In this document: positions 43,105 to 55,493 of the stretch, piece after piece
Numbering within the stretch: position 1 is the stretch's first letter
Layout of the letters: each line of letters opens with the position of its first letter
From: Chlorops oryzae
Taxonomy: Eukaryota; Arthropoda; Insecta; Diptera; Chloropidae
DNA: 64,000 bases
Reading direction: 5' to 3'
NCBI GenBank assembly: GCA_020466095.1
Contig: CM035807.1
Location: 59,838,466-59,902,465 of the forward strand
The notes under the pieces: model-generated
Database searches by the model: none
Seen by the model: only the letters and a program-made list of their open reading frames with translations
Told to the model about the DNA's origin: nothing
Position numbers and translations under genes: made by a program

Positions 43105-46100
43105 GGCCGAATTGGGAAGGATCATTAATTTTACCCTTACATATACCGCGCGTGGTACGAATGTCAGCGACGCGAACCCGTTTATCCCGAACTGGATGGA
43201 GTTTCACGACACGATCTTATTGCCATTCTTCTTTTAGGTATTCCTCTTTCCATCGGCAACAAACTAATTGGGATAAGGCTTTTATCCGTTGCCAACGTTT
43301 CACTAGTGAGAGTGTATTTTGCAAGGTTTCTGGCTTCGGGGGCGCGAGGAGAGGTCCTCCGACAACTAAGTGCCCTGGCGCAAATGCTTGAAAATCGTGA
43401 GGATTATCGGATATCGCATGAAGGGGGCGCGAATTAAGACAACTTTCTATTCTCGCTTACAATGTAGAAAATTCTTCAAACGGATATTTGAGGTTTATTG
43501 TCAATTTTCGGAAATGCTGCTTAAAATTCTTTGCAGCAGCTTCCCAAAGACCGCTCATGCACGGAGCCCCTGAAGGTAAGAATGACCAGGATACCTCTTG
43601 GTCGGAAAATTAATGGTGAACTTTTTGTCGGGTTTTCATCAAACATTTCTAGAAATTAAGACGAAGATCTTTCGACGTTCCGACAAAGTTCGTTCCGTTA
43701 TACGAAAAGACCTTAAGCGGACATCCCCGCCGCGCGGCAAGCCGGAAGAAAGCTGCCAGAAAGGATGCAGAGGAGAGGTCACTCGTTACTTCTAAATGAA
43801 CAGCGTTAATAGCAAAGCAAACAAAGAGACACACATACCCCTTGGTCAGGCAGCAAAATCTTTAAGTAAAAGACTTGATGTCAAAGGGTCCAGCAAAATT
43901 GACCCCAGTATTTGTAAAAGGTCGAGATAAGGATGAAGCGCTCGGGGGAAGTGCAACCATGAGTTGAGCTACCTGTTTTTTTCTTAAAAATGGTGCACAC
44001 TTTTCAACTACGGATTACTAGCTTGATAGCGGCTTTAGCTTGAGGCAACCAAAGCTGACTTCGAATAACTCACAGCATTAGTTGATTGCCTCCATGAAGG
44101 GTCACCTGATTAATATGGTTAACCAAGAGCCGCGTTAAATGAGCATCCTTGCGTAAAACTATGGGGTGTTTTTTATCAAAATATAATTCTTGGGAAGCGT
44201 TCAGCCTTCTCCTAATTCGGATCAAACTATCTTGATGCATGAAAGGATTCAACGAGTACAAGCTACTCTTACTATTCAATAAACGTTTTTCGAATAAATC
44301 CGCAAATTCCGTCGGAAAATGATGCAACTGAGCTACATATCATAAACGGATTTAAGTCTGACGAATCCCTTCCAGATCTGACTCAGATTCAAAGAACCGC
44401 CCTGAAAGATGGGTTCGGCGCATTCGGGCGTGCACGCGAAGCAAATAACTCATGACACGAAGAGCTCGAGCAAAGCTTGAGAAACGGACAAGAAGGTCAT
44501 CTTGAACAGTAGGCACTGCTACATGCACGCGGACACTTCGAGTGAGGTAGTACAGTTCTGTAGGGGAGACATAATCGACCACTGTGACTGATCCAACTAT
44601 AGCCACAAAGGGCAATTCCACCAGAGAGCGTTGGACACTTGTTCTGGGGCAGGTATCCCCCGTGACGAGAGGTCAGCAGGGTTATCAGCCGATTCAACAT
44701 TAGACCAACGTTGAATTCCTACGACCTCCGCAATTTTTGCCACCCAATTAGCTACAAAGGTGGTCCAATGATATGCAGGCTTAGACAAGCAGGGAAGAGC
44801 AATAGGCGAATCAGACCAAAATTGAATTTTTGGTCGTTCTGCTCCCAAGGATGGGAGGAGCGACTGCACTAAATCAGCGATCAAAGCCGTCGCACAGAGT
44901 TCAATATGGGGTTAGGAAATCGTTTTTACTGGTGCTTTCTTGGATTTGGAAAAGAGGAGGTGACATAACGAAGTAATTTGCTCCGATACCTGGGCATAAA
45001 TACAGGCTTCAAATGCTTTTTCGGAAGCATCGCACAACGCATGAAATTTGATTTCACATGATGGGGTAAACTTTACTTAAGGGGGAATCCTAACATCATT
45101 CAGACTAGCCAAATTTTCAAGAAAGTTTTTCCATCGTTGGAGAAGAAGGGTGGGCAACGCGTCATCCCAACCAGTTTGTGAGAGCCAAACTTGCTGCGTA
45201 ATGATATTCGCAATCACCACTATGGGAGCCAACCATCCTGCTGCATCGAACAGCTTAGCAATATCTGAAAGAACTTGCCGCTTGGTGTATGAATTCTTGA
45301 TTTCTACTGCCTCCACTCTAAAGTGAAACCGGTCAGACGAGGCATTCCACCGAATAACTAAGGTCTTTGCTTCACTGGATTCTACAAGAGGCACAAAGTC
45401 TTCAGTGAGTCGATGTTACTTGGCGATATCTGACAACAGTGCAGGATGGTTGGAAGTCCATTTGCGAAGAGGGAACCCGGCTGAGTTCAAAGCGTTGTTT
45501 TACTCATCACGAGCTTTGATAGCCGTGTTCAGGTCGTGGGCCCTACCGAGTGCGTCATCAATATACATAAAGTGTTTTAATTAACGCAATTAACGCCAAA
45601 CGTAACGGTCTTCATTTCGGAATCTTTGACCGACCCATCAGACGTTGTCCGAAAGAGTTTGTTTGGGGTGGACTAATATTTGTCGATAAATTTTTTCAAT
45701 ATCGCTATTGAACACAAATTGGTAGAAACGCCACTTTAAGATCAAAAGGGTCAGGTCAGCTTGACGGGTTAAGCCGGTATGCAGTATTTCATTGAGACTG
45801 ACTCCGTTAGCCGTACGGCTGGAAGCATTGAAGACGACTGGTAGCTTGGTAGTGGTTCTTTCTGGTTTTATCACGGCGTGATACGTTAAAAAATAGTGCG
45901 CAGGTCGATCTTGAAAAGTGGGTGATGGGACGGGAGACATATGCTGCAATACTAGATATTCTCAAAAAACTTGATTGTACTTCTCCTTTTGAAATGTATC
46001 ACGGGACAGTCGAACTTCACTTCGCAGCCATTGTTTCATTGCAATGTGTCGGAATAAGCTTATTTCTCGTTTAGAAAAGGGGTCCTTCTTGAAGGGCAAC

Positions 46101-46828
46101 GTGACCATATAAGGGCCATTTGGAAGACGAGACGTGGTTTTCGAAAAATTTTCTCCACAGTTTCTATCCGCTTCAGAAATGAATTGGTTGCGAGGAAGCT
46201 CCTCCACCTACCAAAACTTTTCTAATTGTATCTTTCAGGTGACTTCACTAAAAAACGAAACATTAGTAGAGAAAGCGGTTACTGGTTGTCTGGTTTTGAT
46301 TGGTCCCGTAAGAATCCAGCCGAACATGCTCTCAATAGCGACCAAGGAGTTAAGCACATTTTTCCGAACTCCACCTAAGGGATTAGAGGGATAAATATCG
46401 CTTCCGATCAGAAGATCTACACTTCCTTAAAAGCAGCAAACTTAAGGTCAACTACATTCACAGCATTTGCGGAAAGCGAAAAAGAGGGAAGGGTGCCGGC
46501 TTATAAGCCAAAGATTAAGGCAACAGTTGAGATAGATACATCTGCATCTCGAGCGCAACTTAATGTGATATTACAGCATTTTCTCCTTTTTTGCGGTAAC
46601 CACATTGCTAAGACCAGAGACTCTTGCATCCATTCTCTCCGTTGGCGACTTAATAAGTTTTCGCAGCCTATCCCAAATAAAAGTAAACTCCGACCCTGGG
46701 TCCACTAATGCCATGGCGGGATAAATCTCACCATTGTGACTCAGATGGACAACGGCGGTGCATAACAAGATCCTTGCGAAATGGTTTTGTAATACGGTAA
46801 TACGCCGAGGAACTGGCGGCAGAAACAT
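43105..46828 (-). pseudogene. Unit D pol remnant
   Basis: 46828-46571: protease (ALVDPGSEFTFIWDRL). 46207-45638: RT fingers in two frames split by a frameshift at about 45960, ending NSDIEKIYRQI (motif A). 45394-45077: connection (KQVWLSQ-type region and LASLNDVRIPP). 44884-44597: RNase H (PKIQFWSDSPIALP, VESADNPADLSSRGI). 44327-44070: integrase zinc finger approach. 43834-43649: integrase with VFSYNGTNF, where the catalytic Asp is Tyr. Dead by several independent breaks. Confidence 0.8.
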
Positions 46829-48176
46829 TTGAAAATATCGAGTGTGATCTACTCAAACGATTTGCGACGGTCGACGGAGATGCCGACGATTCAACATGAT
46901 TATGCAGAGCTCTGCGAGCATGACTTCCATTCGTGGGTGTTCAGTTCGAAGGGCTGGTTTGAGGTTTACTGGATTCTTTATGAAGGAGGGTGTGATTACG
47001 CTGCTGACATTAACTACACGTGTATGAACTTGGGCAATCTTTTAGGAGATGCGAAAAAGATAAACAATTAATGCAACAGTTCTGTTTTTTGACGCCGTTC
47101 GACCGTTGAGGGAGGTTCGTTCTTTGAAACTTCACACATTGTCGTAACCCATGCCTTTGATTGGGGCACAATCTACACGAGAGTTGCCACTTAGCCGCCG
47201 TGGGAGGTGTCGGCGCCGATTGCGGAGCAGATTGGGCCCCCCTTGCCCGCTTGAAGCGATCCTGCACTACGTATGTCAGAAATCGTTTCTAACGTTTGAA
47301 ACCGCATTGCGAGAAATTTTTCCAATTTTTCCCATGACGGAATCTCGGTTTTACACCGGACTGACTGCTCCCATAACCAAAAGTGGGGTCCGGTAGCCGT
47401 GTGGAGCAGAGATATACAAATATTGGATCCCAGTTGGATATTACGATTTGAAAACACATCAACGCAGAGATACAATTATTTATTGCTCTTTGGAATGATT
47501 TATTCTCTTTTCCGGATTCATGTGCGACAGTGGAAAGATTAAAGAAAGCTTTTAATTGGCTAATAACGAGGGTACGCTTATTCTTATATCGATCCTGAAG
47601 ATTTTGCTACGCTAGGGCAAATCCGTCGTTCGTTAATGGGGACTTACGAACAATTTCATAAGCTTCTCCTCGAGTTTTTAAGTGTAAAGGGTAAAGCTTC
47701 TCTACCAACGAGAGACCAGTATTGTGAGCGTCCAATTCAGACAACATGTGAAGAAAACTAGGCCATGAAACATAACTGCCTTGAAAAATGGGCAAGTCAC
47801 ATGGCAGCAACGTTACAGAATGAATGGCCTGCATAGAGGATTCGCTGAAAGCCGATGCAGTTCGACTAGCTAGCCGTGCGTCTTTTTCACTTATCTTCCG
47901 ATTATTGCTCGCTGCAGTCTTGAGATACGCATCATAGCACTGCTTGCAGGCCGCCTTGATTACATTAATCCACATGCCATCTGTTCCCGTTTCCTGATTC
48001 TCCACCACACCTATGCAACCCTTATGGGCCTCTTTCGTTGCAACTCATTCGTCCTGCAACTCTGTTAGAATCATATCGAGCACAAATTTATCGGAGTGAA
48101 CCTCTATGCGAGATTTTTCACTGCATTCTAACAAATTGTTCACTAACCGCATAAATTCAGTCACTCTCGTTGCCAT
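46829..48176 (-). pseudogene. Unit D gag remnant
   Basis: ATG at 48176 and the same early TGA as in A-C. 48008-47607 has the same protein sequence as the unit A piece (LLPCDLPIFQGSYVSWPSF to LTNDGFALA). 47475-47191 and 47267-47010 carry later gag and the Cys/His knuckles. Differences from unit A in this kilobase are few, for example CCTATG for CGTATG near 48010. Confidence 0.85.
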
Positions 48177-48640
48177 ATTGAATATCTAAATTTATTTTCT
48201 AAGCAAGAAAAGAGCTGAAAATTCAAAAAAGGCGTGGCGGATGAGGAAGACGCGGGACCGAATCTAAAACTAACACAATTGGCACGCTCCGTTGACTCCG
48301 AAACAAAATTCGGGAATGGGTGACCCTGTAAATAATGGATTAGAAATTCAGAGTGTCCGATGGGCGTGGTAACAAAAAAAAAAAACACAAACAACGAGAG
48401 ACACACAACCAAATGTTCGGGAGAGCGAGAGAAAAAAAACGGTGCGCGGGTTAACCACTGGAGGGCGAATCGCGTGAAAAAATTTTAAATTTATAAAAAT
48501 ACCCAAAAAAATATGCGTGAAATATTTTCTTATTTCAGTTTTATTCCTTTTTGTCGGGCTTAAGGTCATTCATTTCACCTTTTTTGTGAAATGTAGAATT
48601 TTTGGCAATTAGAAAAAAAACTTTTTCTGAATTGCCGAAT

Positions 48641-48707
48641 GTGGAAAGCTGATGCGATCGACGATTTCGAACTCAGCTACGAGTTCATCATCAGGCATCT
48701 TTACCAC
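48641..48707 (-). ncRNA. Hammerhead-ribozyme-like fold (type I, Penelope-like)
   Basis: Minus strand, in order: GTGG and GATGC (stem I), CTGATGA core (48694-48688), one extra T, stem II GAACTC/GAGTTC closed by GTAGCT, GAAA (48668-48665), a minimal stem III with GTC loop, TC at the expected cleavage position, then GCATC and CCAC completing stem I. All invariant core bases of a hammerhead are present. The extra T between core and stem II departs from consensus and may have inactivated it. Penelope-like elements are known to carry such minimal type I hammerheads in their pLTRs. Confidence 0.5.
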
Positions 48708-48769
48708 TTCGACCGCGTCAGCTAAGTGACGTTGGTCGACTTAAATTGATTTACTTTGTAAAGTCAATC

Positions 48770-49649
48770 TATTTATACCCGACACACTCTGTGTCGAGGG
48801 TATATTGCGTTTGTGTGGTTGTGTGTAACACCCAGAACTAGTCGAGATAGACCATACAAAATATATATAGAAATGATCAGTGTCACCAGGAGATTCGATT
48901 TAGACATGTCCGTTCGTCTGTCCGTCTGTCCGTCTGTCCGTCTGTCCGTCTGTCCGTCTGTTTGTTCTTATCGAAGAAATTGAGCTATCTTGACAAAATT
49001 TGGTATGCGTGCTCACGGGGACATGAGTAAGAACAAGTTCGAGAATGGACCCGATCGGACCATTTTTAGGGGTACCTCTAGTACTAGGGTCTGTAACGAA
49101 AATCACAAAAACTGCTCTAAATCCGATGTTTTTCAAGATATTTTGATGAAATTTGATATTTGATCATATTGAAAGGCCAGTAATATTATTTCCGAAAATT
49201 AGAAAAGTGGGCGTGGCAGAAGGGCGGTTTTCGAAAATTGTCTCCCTACCCGAAATTCAAATGGGACTTGAACGAAATTTGGCACTTATGCTTCCTATGT
49301 AGCCTTAAACATCCTTCAAAAAATTTCCTTGATCGGTCCATTTTTAAGGGTACCTCCAGTACTAGGGTCTGTCACAAAAATCCCAAAACTGCCTTAAAGT
49401 CGGACTTTTTCGAAATATTTTAATGAAACTTAGAATTTGAGCGTATATTTAAGCCTCCGATTAGAATTCAAAAAAATTGGAAAAGTGGGCGTGGAAAAAG
49501 GGCGGTTTTCATAAACAAATTCAACAAAAGTCGGTATATGGGGCCCGTAATGGCCTTAAACACCTCTTGATATTAAAAATTATTTGAAGATGTGTGTCTG
49601 TGTCGGGTATTCTATTGTCAGGCTCGCCTGACTATAACACCCTTACTTG
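48770..49649 (+). mobile_element. DINE-1-like Helitron at the D/E junction
   Basis: Starts with TATACCCGACACACTCTGTG (GTGTCGAGGGTATAT follows), has the block AGAAATGATCAGTGTCACCA and GACATGTCCGTTCGTC with five CTGTCCGT repeats, and ends with the hairpin GTCAGGCTCGCCTGAC, then TATAACACCCTTACTTG. Non-coding. The same family as the relic at 880-1370, differing from the one at 29220 in its hairpin and lack of 127-bp repeats. Confidence 0.88.
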
Positions 49650-50979
49650 TTTTAGATTGCATACGTTTGTATGTATGCACACGGACGTGCCCACCGTTTG
49701 TGTTTAGTTGTTGTTGTTATTATTTATATTTTCAATTTATAAAAATACCAAAAAAATATGGAATATTTTAAATATTAATCTATAAATTATATTAATAGAT
49801 CCCGATTTCTATTGCGGAGAGCGTTAAATAAAAAATTAGCAACACGAAAGACGGATATTAATAAATTCGGGACTTAAAAATTATTTGCTTCTTCTTCAGA
49901 CCGATGGTCCCCTCGCGCTCTGATTAGCTTAAAAATGTATAAAGAATTTTTTTTAACGACGCGACATGATTGGCTTATGAAATCAAACGTTCTAGCACGC
50001 ACTGCGGGCGATAAGGCTTTTCACGCAATTTTATTTTTAGATTTGAATTGAAGCTCAACAAGCGACGTCAATCTGTTTCTTTTCGTGTGCTTAGTGCTTT
50101 TTTCTAACCCGATGCAACCAACCACGAAACGGATTTGTAAAAATTTTTTTTTCTCTTTTGAAAACACTAATTTGAAGCCGGAAAGTGGAATAGGAAATAA
50201 CGAATTAATTTTGGTGTCAATTAACGAAATAATTTTTTATTTGCTCTTTTTTCCTTTTTTTTTGTTGTTTTTACAATGATTTGCCGTCGGCAAATGGAAT
50301 ATGAGTTTTTGGGTTGATTCTGAATGTAAATTTGTCGTCGGGAAAACGTATATTTTGTGTGGCAATGACCTGTGGTCTTTCTAACGAGATTCAGAAAGTT
50401 GGGCAATAGCTTTTGGGAAAAAAAATTGATCCGTTTGTGATTGAGGAGCGACAAATGAGGGTTTTTTTTTGTACGGAAAACACGACAAAAAACAAAATAA
50501 GAGCAAATATATATATAATAATTATATGAATATAAATATATTAAGTGAATCACTCACTTACGTTAAAACCTTTTTTTAGCTGTTAAGAGTGACGCAATGA
50601 CTTCGCCACAGGGTGGGGTTGTTTTTTTTTGTTGTTTTATTACGCGGCGCGAAGTATTTCAATGGCTCGCGAACCAAATTTTTTTTGCGCTTTGAAAAAA
50701 GATAATAAACTTCAACAAGCTTTGTATTTTTAATAAAATTCACTAAGTCTTTTTATTTGTCCTTTTTTTGGCAAGTTAATTTACAAATTACTATACAAAG
50801 CTTTTGGGATTAAAACAAAGGAAATGCACGACTGCGACGGGGTATAACAGCGGGTGTAAGCGGTTTGGCGGTTGTCGATCGAGTGAGTTGTCTGAAAGAC
50901 ATAAGAGCAAAGAAAGTGACAAACAAAGGACCAAAAAACCAAAAACCAAAGTTTTAGTATTAGTGCGTCTATTGTGTGA

Positions 50980-53900
50980 GGCCGAAATGGGAAGGATCAT
51001 TAATTTGACCCTTACATATACCGCGCGTGGTACGAATGTCAGCGACGCGAACCCGTTTATCCCGAACTGGATGGAGTTTCACGACACGATCTTATTGCCA
51101 TTCTTCTTTTAGGTATTGCTCTTTCCATCGGCCACAAACTAATTGGGATAAGGCTTTTATCCGTTGCCAACGTTTCACTAGTGAGAGTGTATTTTGCAAG
51201 GTTTCTGGCTTCGGGGGCGCGAGGAGAGGTCCTCCGACAACTAAGTGCCCTGGCGCCAATGCTTGAAAATCGTGAGGATTATCGGATATCGCATGAAGGG
51301 GGCGCGAATTAAGACAACTTTCTATTCTCGCTTACAATGTAGAAAATTCTTCAAACGGATATTTGAGGTTTATTGTCAATTTTCGGAAATGCTGCTTAAA
51401 ATTCTTTGCAGCAGCTTCCCAAAGACCGCCCATGCGCGGAGCCCCTGAAGGTAAGAATGACCAGGATACCTCTTGGTCGGAAAATTAATGGTGAACTTTT
51501 TGTCGGGTTTTCATCAAACATTTCTAGAAATCAAGACGAAGCTCTTTCGACGTTCCGACAAAGTTCGTTTCGTTATACGAAAAGACCTTAAGCGGACATC
51601 CCCGCCGCGCGGCAAGCCGAAAGAAAGCTGCCAGAAAGGATGCAGAGGAGAGGTCACTCGTAACTTCTAAATGAACAGCGTTAATAGCAAAGCAAACAAA
51701 GAGACACACATACCCCTTGGTCAGGCAGCAAAATCTCTAAGTAAAAGACTTGATGTCAAAGGGTCCAGCAAAATTGACCCCCGTATTTTTAAAAGGTCGA
51801 GATAAGGATGAAGCGCTCGGGGGAAGTGCAACCATGAGTTGAGCTACCTGTTTTTTTCTTAAAAATGGTGCACACTTTTCAACTACGGATTACTAGCTTG
51901 ATAGAGGCTTTAGCTTGAGGCAACCAAAACTCACAGCATTAGTTGATTGCCTCCACGAAGGGTCACCTGATTAATATGGTTAACCAAGAGTCGCGTTAAA
52001 TGAGCATCCTTGCGTAAAACTATGGGGTGTTTTTCGTCAAAATATAATTCTTGAGAAGCGGTCAGCCTTCTCCTTATTTGGATCAAACTATCTTGATGCA
52101 TGAAAGGATTCAACGAGTACAAGCTACTCTTACTTTTCAATAAACGTTTTTCGAATAAATCCGCAAATTCCGTCGGAAAATGATGCAACTGAGCTACATA
52201 TCATAAACGGATTTAAGTCTGACGAATCCCTTCCAGATCTGACTCAGATTCAAAGAACCGCCCTGAAAGGTGGGTTCGGCGCATTCGGGCGTGCACGCGA
52301 AGCAAATAACTCATGACACGAAGAGCTCGAGCAAAGCTTGAGAAACGGACAAGAAGGTCATCTTGAAAAGTAGGCACTGCTACATGCACGCGGACACTTC
52401 GAGTGAGGTAGTACAGTTCTGTAGGGGAGACATAATCGACCACTGTGAATGATCCAACTATAGCCACAGAGGGCAATTCCACCAGAGAGCGTTGGACACT
52501 TGTTCTGGGGCAGGTATCCCCCGTGACGAGAGGTCAGCAGGGTTATCAGCCGATTCAACATGAGACCAACGTTGAATTCCTACGACTTTCGCGATTTTTG
52601 CCACCCGATTAGCTTCAAAGGTGGTCCAATGATATGCAGGCTTAGCCAACCAGGGAAGAACAATAGGAGAATCAGACCAACATTGAATTTTTGGTCGTTC
52701 TGCTCCCAAGGATGGGAGGAGCGACTGCACTAAATCAGCGATCAAAGCCGTCGCACAGAGTTCAATATGGGGTTAGGAAATCGTTTTTACAGGTGCTTTC
52801 TTGGATTTGGAAAAGAGGAGGTGACATAACGAAGTAATTTGCTCCGATACCTGGGCATAAATACAGGCTTCAAATGCTTTTTCGGAAGCATCGCAAAATT
52901 TCTCATGATGGGGTAAACTTTACTTAAGGGGGAATTCTAACATCATTCAGACTAGCCAAATTTTCAAGAAAATTTTTCCATCGTTGGGGAAGAAGGGTGG
53001 GCAACGCGTCATCCCAACCAGTTTGTGAGAATTAAACTTGCTGCGTAATGATATTCGCAGTCACCACTATGGGAGCCAACCATCCTGCTGCATCGAACAG
53101 CTTAGCAATATCTGAAAGAACTTGCCGCTTGGTGTATGAATTCTTGATTTCTACTGCCTCCACTCTAAAGTGAAACCGGTCAGACGAGGCATTCCACCGA
53201 ATAACTAAGGTCTTTGCTTCACTGGATTCTACAAGAGGCACAAAGTCTTCAGTGAGTCGATGTTACTTGGCGATATCTGACAACAGTGCAGGATGGTTGG
53301 AAGTCCATTTGCGAAGAGGGAACCGGCTGAGTTCAAAGCGTTGTTTTACTCATCACGAGCTTTGATAGCCGTGTTCAGGTCGTGGGCCCTACCGAGTGCG
53401 TCATCAATATACATAAAGTGTTTTAATTAACGCAATTCACGCCAAACGTAACGGTCTTCATTTCGGAATCTTTGACCGACCCATCAGACGTTGTCCGAAA
53501 GAGTTTGTTTGGGGTGGACTAATATTTGTCGATAAATTTTTTCAATATCGCTATTGAACACAAATTGGTAGAAACGCCACTTTAAGATCAAAAGGGTCAG
53601 GTCAGCTTGACGGGTTAAGCCGGTATGCAGTATTTCATTGAGCCTGACTCCGTTAGCCGTACGGCTGGAAGCATTGAAGACGACTGGTAGCTTGGTAGTG
53701 GTTTTTTCCGGTTTTATCACAGCGTGATACGGTAAATAAAAGTGCGCAGGTCGATCTTGAAAAGTGGGTGACGGGACGGAAGACATATGCTGCAATACTA
53801 GATATTCTCCAAAAACTTGATTGTACTTCTCCTTTTGAAATGTATCACGGGACAGTCGAACTTCACTTCGCAGCCATTGTTTCATTGCAATGTGTCGGGA

Positions 53901-54688
53901 TAAGCTTATTTCTCGTTTAGAAAAGGGGTCCTTCTTGAAGGGCAACGTGACCATATAAGGGCCATTTGGAAGACGAGACGTGGTTTTCGAAAAATTTTCT
54001 CCACAGCTTCTATCCGCTTCAGAAATGAATTGGTTGCGAGGAAGCTCCTCCACCTACCAAAACTTTTCTTATTGTATCTCCCAGGTGACTTCACTAAAAA
54101 AACGAAACATTAGTAGAGAAAGCGGTTACTGGTTGTCTGGTTTTGATTGGTCCCGTAAGAATCCAGCCGAACATGCTCTCAATAGCGACCAAGGAGTTAA
54201 TCACATTTTTCCGAACTCCACCTAAGAGATTAGAGGGATAAATATCGCTTCCGATCAGAAGATCTACACTTCCTTAAAAGCCGAGATTTACATCAGCAAA
54301 CTTAAGGTCAACCACATTCACAGCATTTGCGGAAAGCGAAAAAGAGGGAAGGGTGCCGGATAATTAGCCAAAGATTAAGGCAACAGTTGAGATAGATACA
54401 TCTGCATCTCGAGGGCAACTTAATGTGATATTACAGCATTTTCTCACTTGTGCGGTAACCCACATTGCTAAGACCAGAGACTCTTGCATCCATTCTCTCC
54501 GTTGGCAACTTAAAAAGTTTTCGCAGCCTATCCCAAATAAAAGTAAACTCCGACCCTGGGTCCACTAATGCCATGGCGGGATAAATCTAACCATTGAGAC
54601 TCAGATGGACAACGGCGGTGCATAACAAGATCCTTGCGAAATGGTTTTATAATACGGTAATACGCCGAGGAACTGGTGGCAGAAACAT
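50980..54688 (-). pseudogene. Unit E pol remnant
   Basis: 54053-53484: the longest RT-finger frame in the array (189 codons), from EELPRNQFISEADRSC to NSDIEKIYRQILVHPKQ. 53241-53032: connection. 52745-52458: RNase H. 52188-51931: integrase zinc-finger approach. 51709-51524: VFSYNETNF, the same Asp-to-Tyr change as in unit D. The protease piece near 54560 keeps the DPGSEF codons but its frame is broken. The RT YVDD box is not in any open frame. Confidence 0.8.
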
Positions 54689-55493
54689 TTGAGGATATCG
54701 AGTGTGATCTACTCAAACGACTTGCGACGGTCGACGGAGATGCCGACGATTCAACTTGATTATGCAGAGCTCTGCGAGCATGACTTCCATTCGTGGGTGT
54801 TCAGTTCGAAGGGCTGGGGGGTCACTCTGTATCGCGTTTCGAAAAGCAATGCGATTCGAAAGTCAAATGCGATTCGAAGGCAAATCGGAACTCGGTTGCG
54901 CTTTCGTATTTGCTTTCGTAAAACTTCACGAAAAGAAGCAACACTCGTCTTGAAGTTTCAAAACTATGCAAACTGCTGTCAAAAAATTTCAAGTGCGAGT
55001 GAATGAAAAGTAAACTTGGATTTGTTTTTATCGTTTTGCAAGTTAATGCTGGGAAATTCCACGCAAAATTGTTCTAAAGCTGACACCCGTTTCAGCCATA
55101 TTGACCAGAAATTAGGTAATATCATTGATGAACTGTTGAAAGTTTTCATAATTATAAATCCATGAGAATCACATCCCGCTTGTTTTAAATATTTTGAGCT
55201 AAAACCTAAAAAAAGTGATAGTGACGGGTTTGACTAAATGGAATTGCCCTGTTGCAAATTGCAACATTTTCGCTGCAAGTAACAATTATAGATCGCAGGT
55301 CAGCTATGTACCTCAAAACTTTGCGCTGCACCGAATCCTTCATTGAGAGCAATTGTACTAGATTATATTCCAACCGATTCATTTCATTTCATTTATTCAA
55401 TCTACCGGAGTATAATTCCTTACAGATTAACAACTTAACCTACTTAATACTAATAACTTAATGGCTTGTACAATGAAATTACAATGAATAACG

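Larger units (their letters stand above)
48533..49730 (-). mobile_element. Insertion with Penelope-like segment and nested DINE
   Basis: Bounded by a short direct repeat ATATTTTC on both sides, the likely target duplication. Left part: a hairpin with GGCAATT and AATTGCC arms (48604-48636) and a hammerhead-like fold (48641-48707). The right part (49655-49730) reads on the minus strand AACAACAACAACTAAACACA, a leader-like sequence. The DINE at 48770-49649 lies inside. No RT or GIY-YIG gene remains, so assignment to Penelope-like elements rests on the ribozyme-like motif only. Confidence 0.5.
42410..50270 (-). mobile_element. BEL/Pao array unit D
   Basis: Complete from 3' UTR to gag start without an insertion in the coding part. 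Its pol half shares many variants with unit E. Its gag half is nearly the same as unit A. Confidence 0.8.
48177..50979 (-). repeat. D/E junction with a 1.2-kb insertion
   Basis: Leader and LTR-like blocks as in other junctions, interrupted between GAAATATTTTC (about 48532) and ATATTTTCAATTTATAAAAA (about 49731) by the Penelope-like plus DINE insertion. The 3' UTR blocks run to 50979. Confidence 0.75.

Noticed and set aside
46134..46394. + strand frames of 64-89 codons near the RT fingers, recurring in A, D and E
   Set aside because: Antisense shadows of the BEL RT segment; recurrence reflects the array.
42916..51112. Repeated minus and + frames in the 3' UTR blocks (for example 42929-43237, 50804-51112)
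   Set aside because: They recur because the non-coding block is repeated; frames differ between units and match no family.
54824..54831. A 4-bp duplication CTGG for the Harbinger-type element
   Set aside because: It would give ends of unequal length (four versus five G). The 3-bp CTG reading makes both ends symmetrical and restores the BEL sequence.
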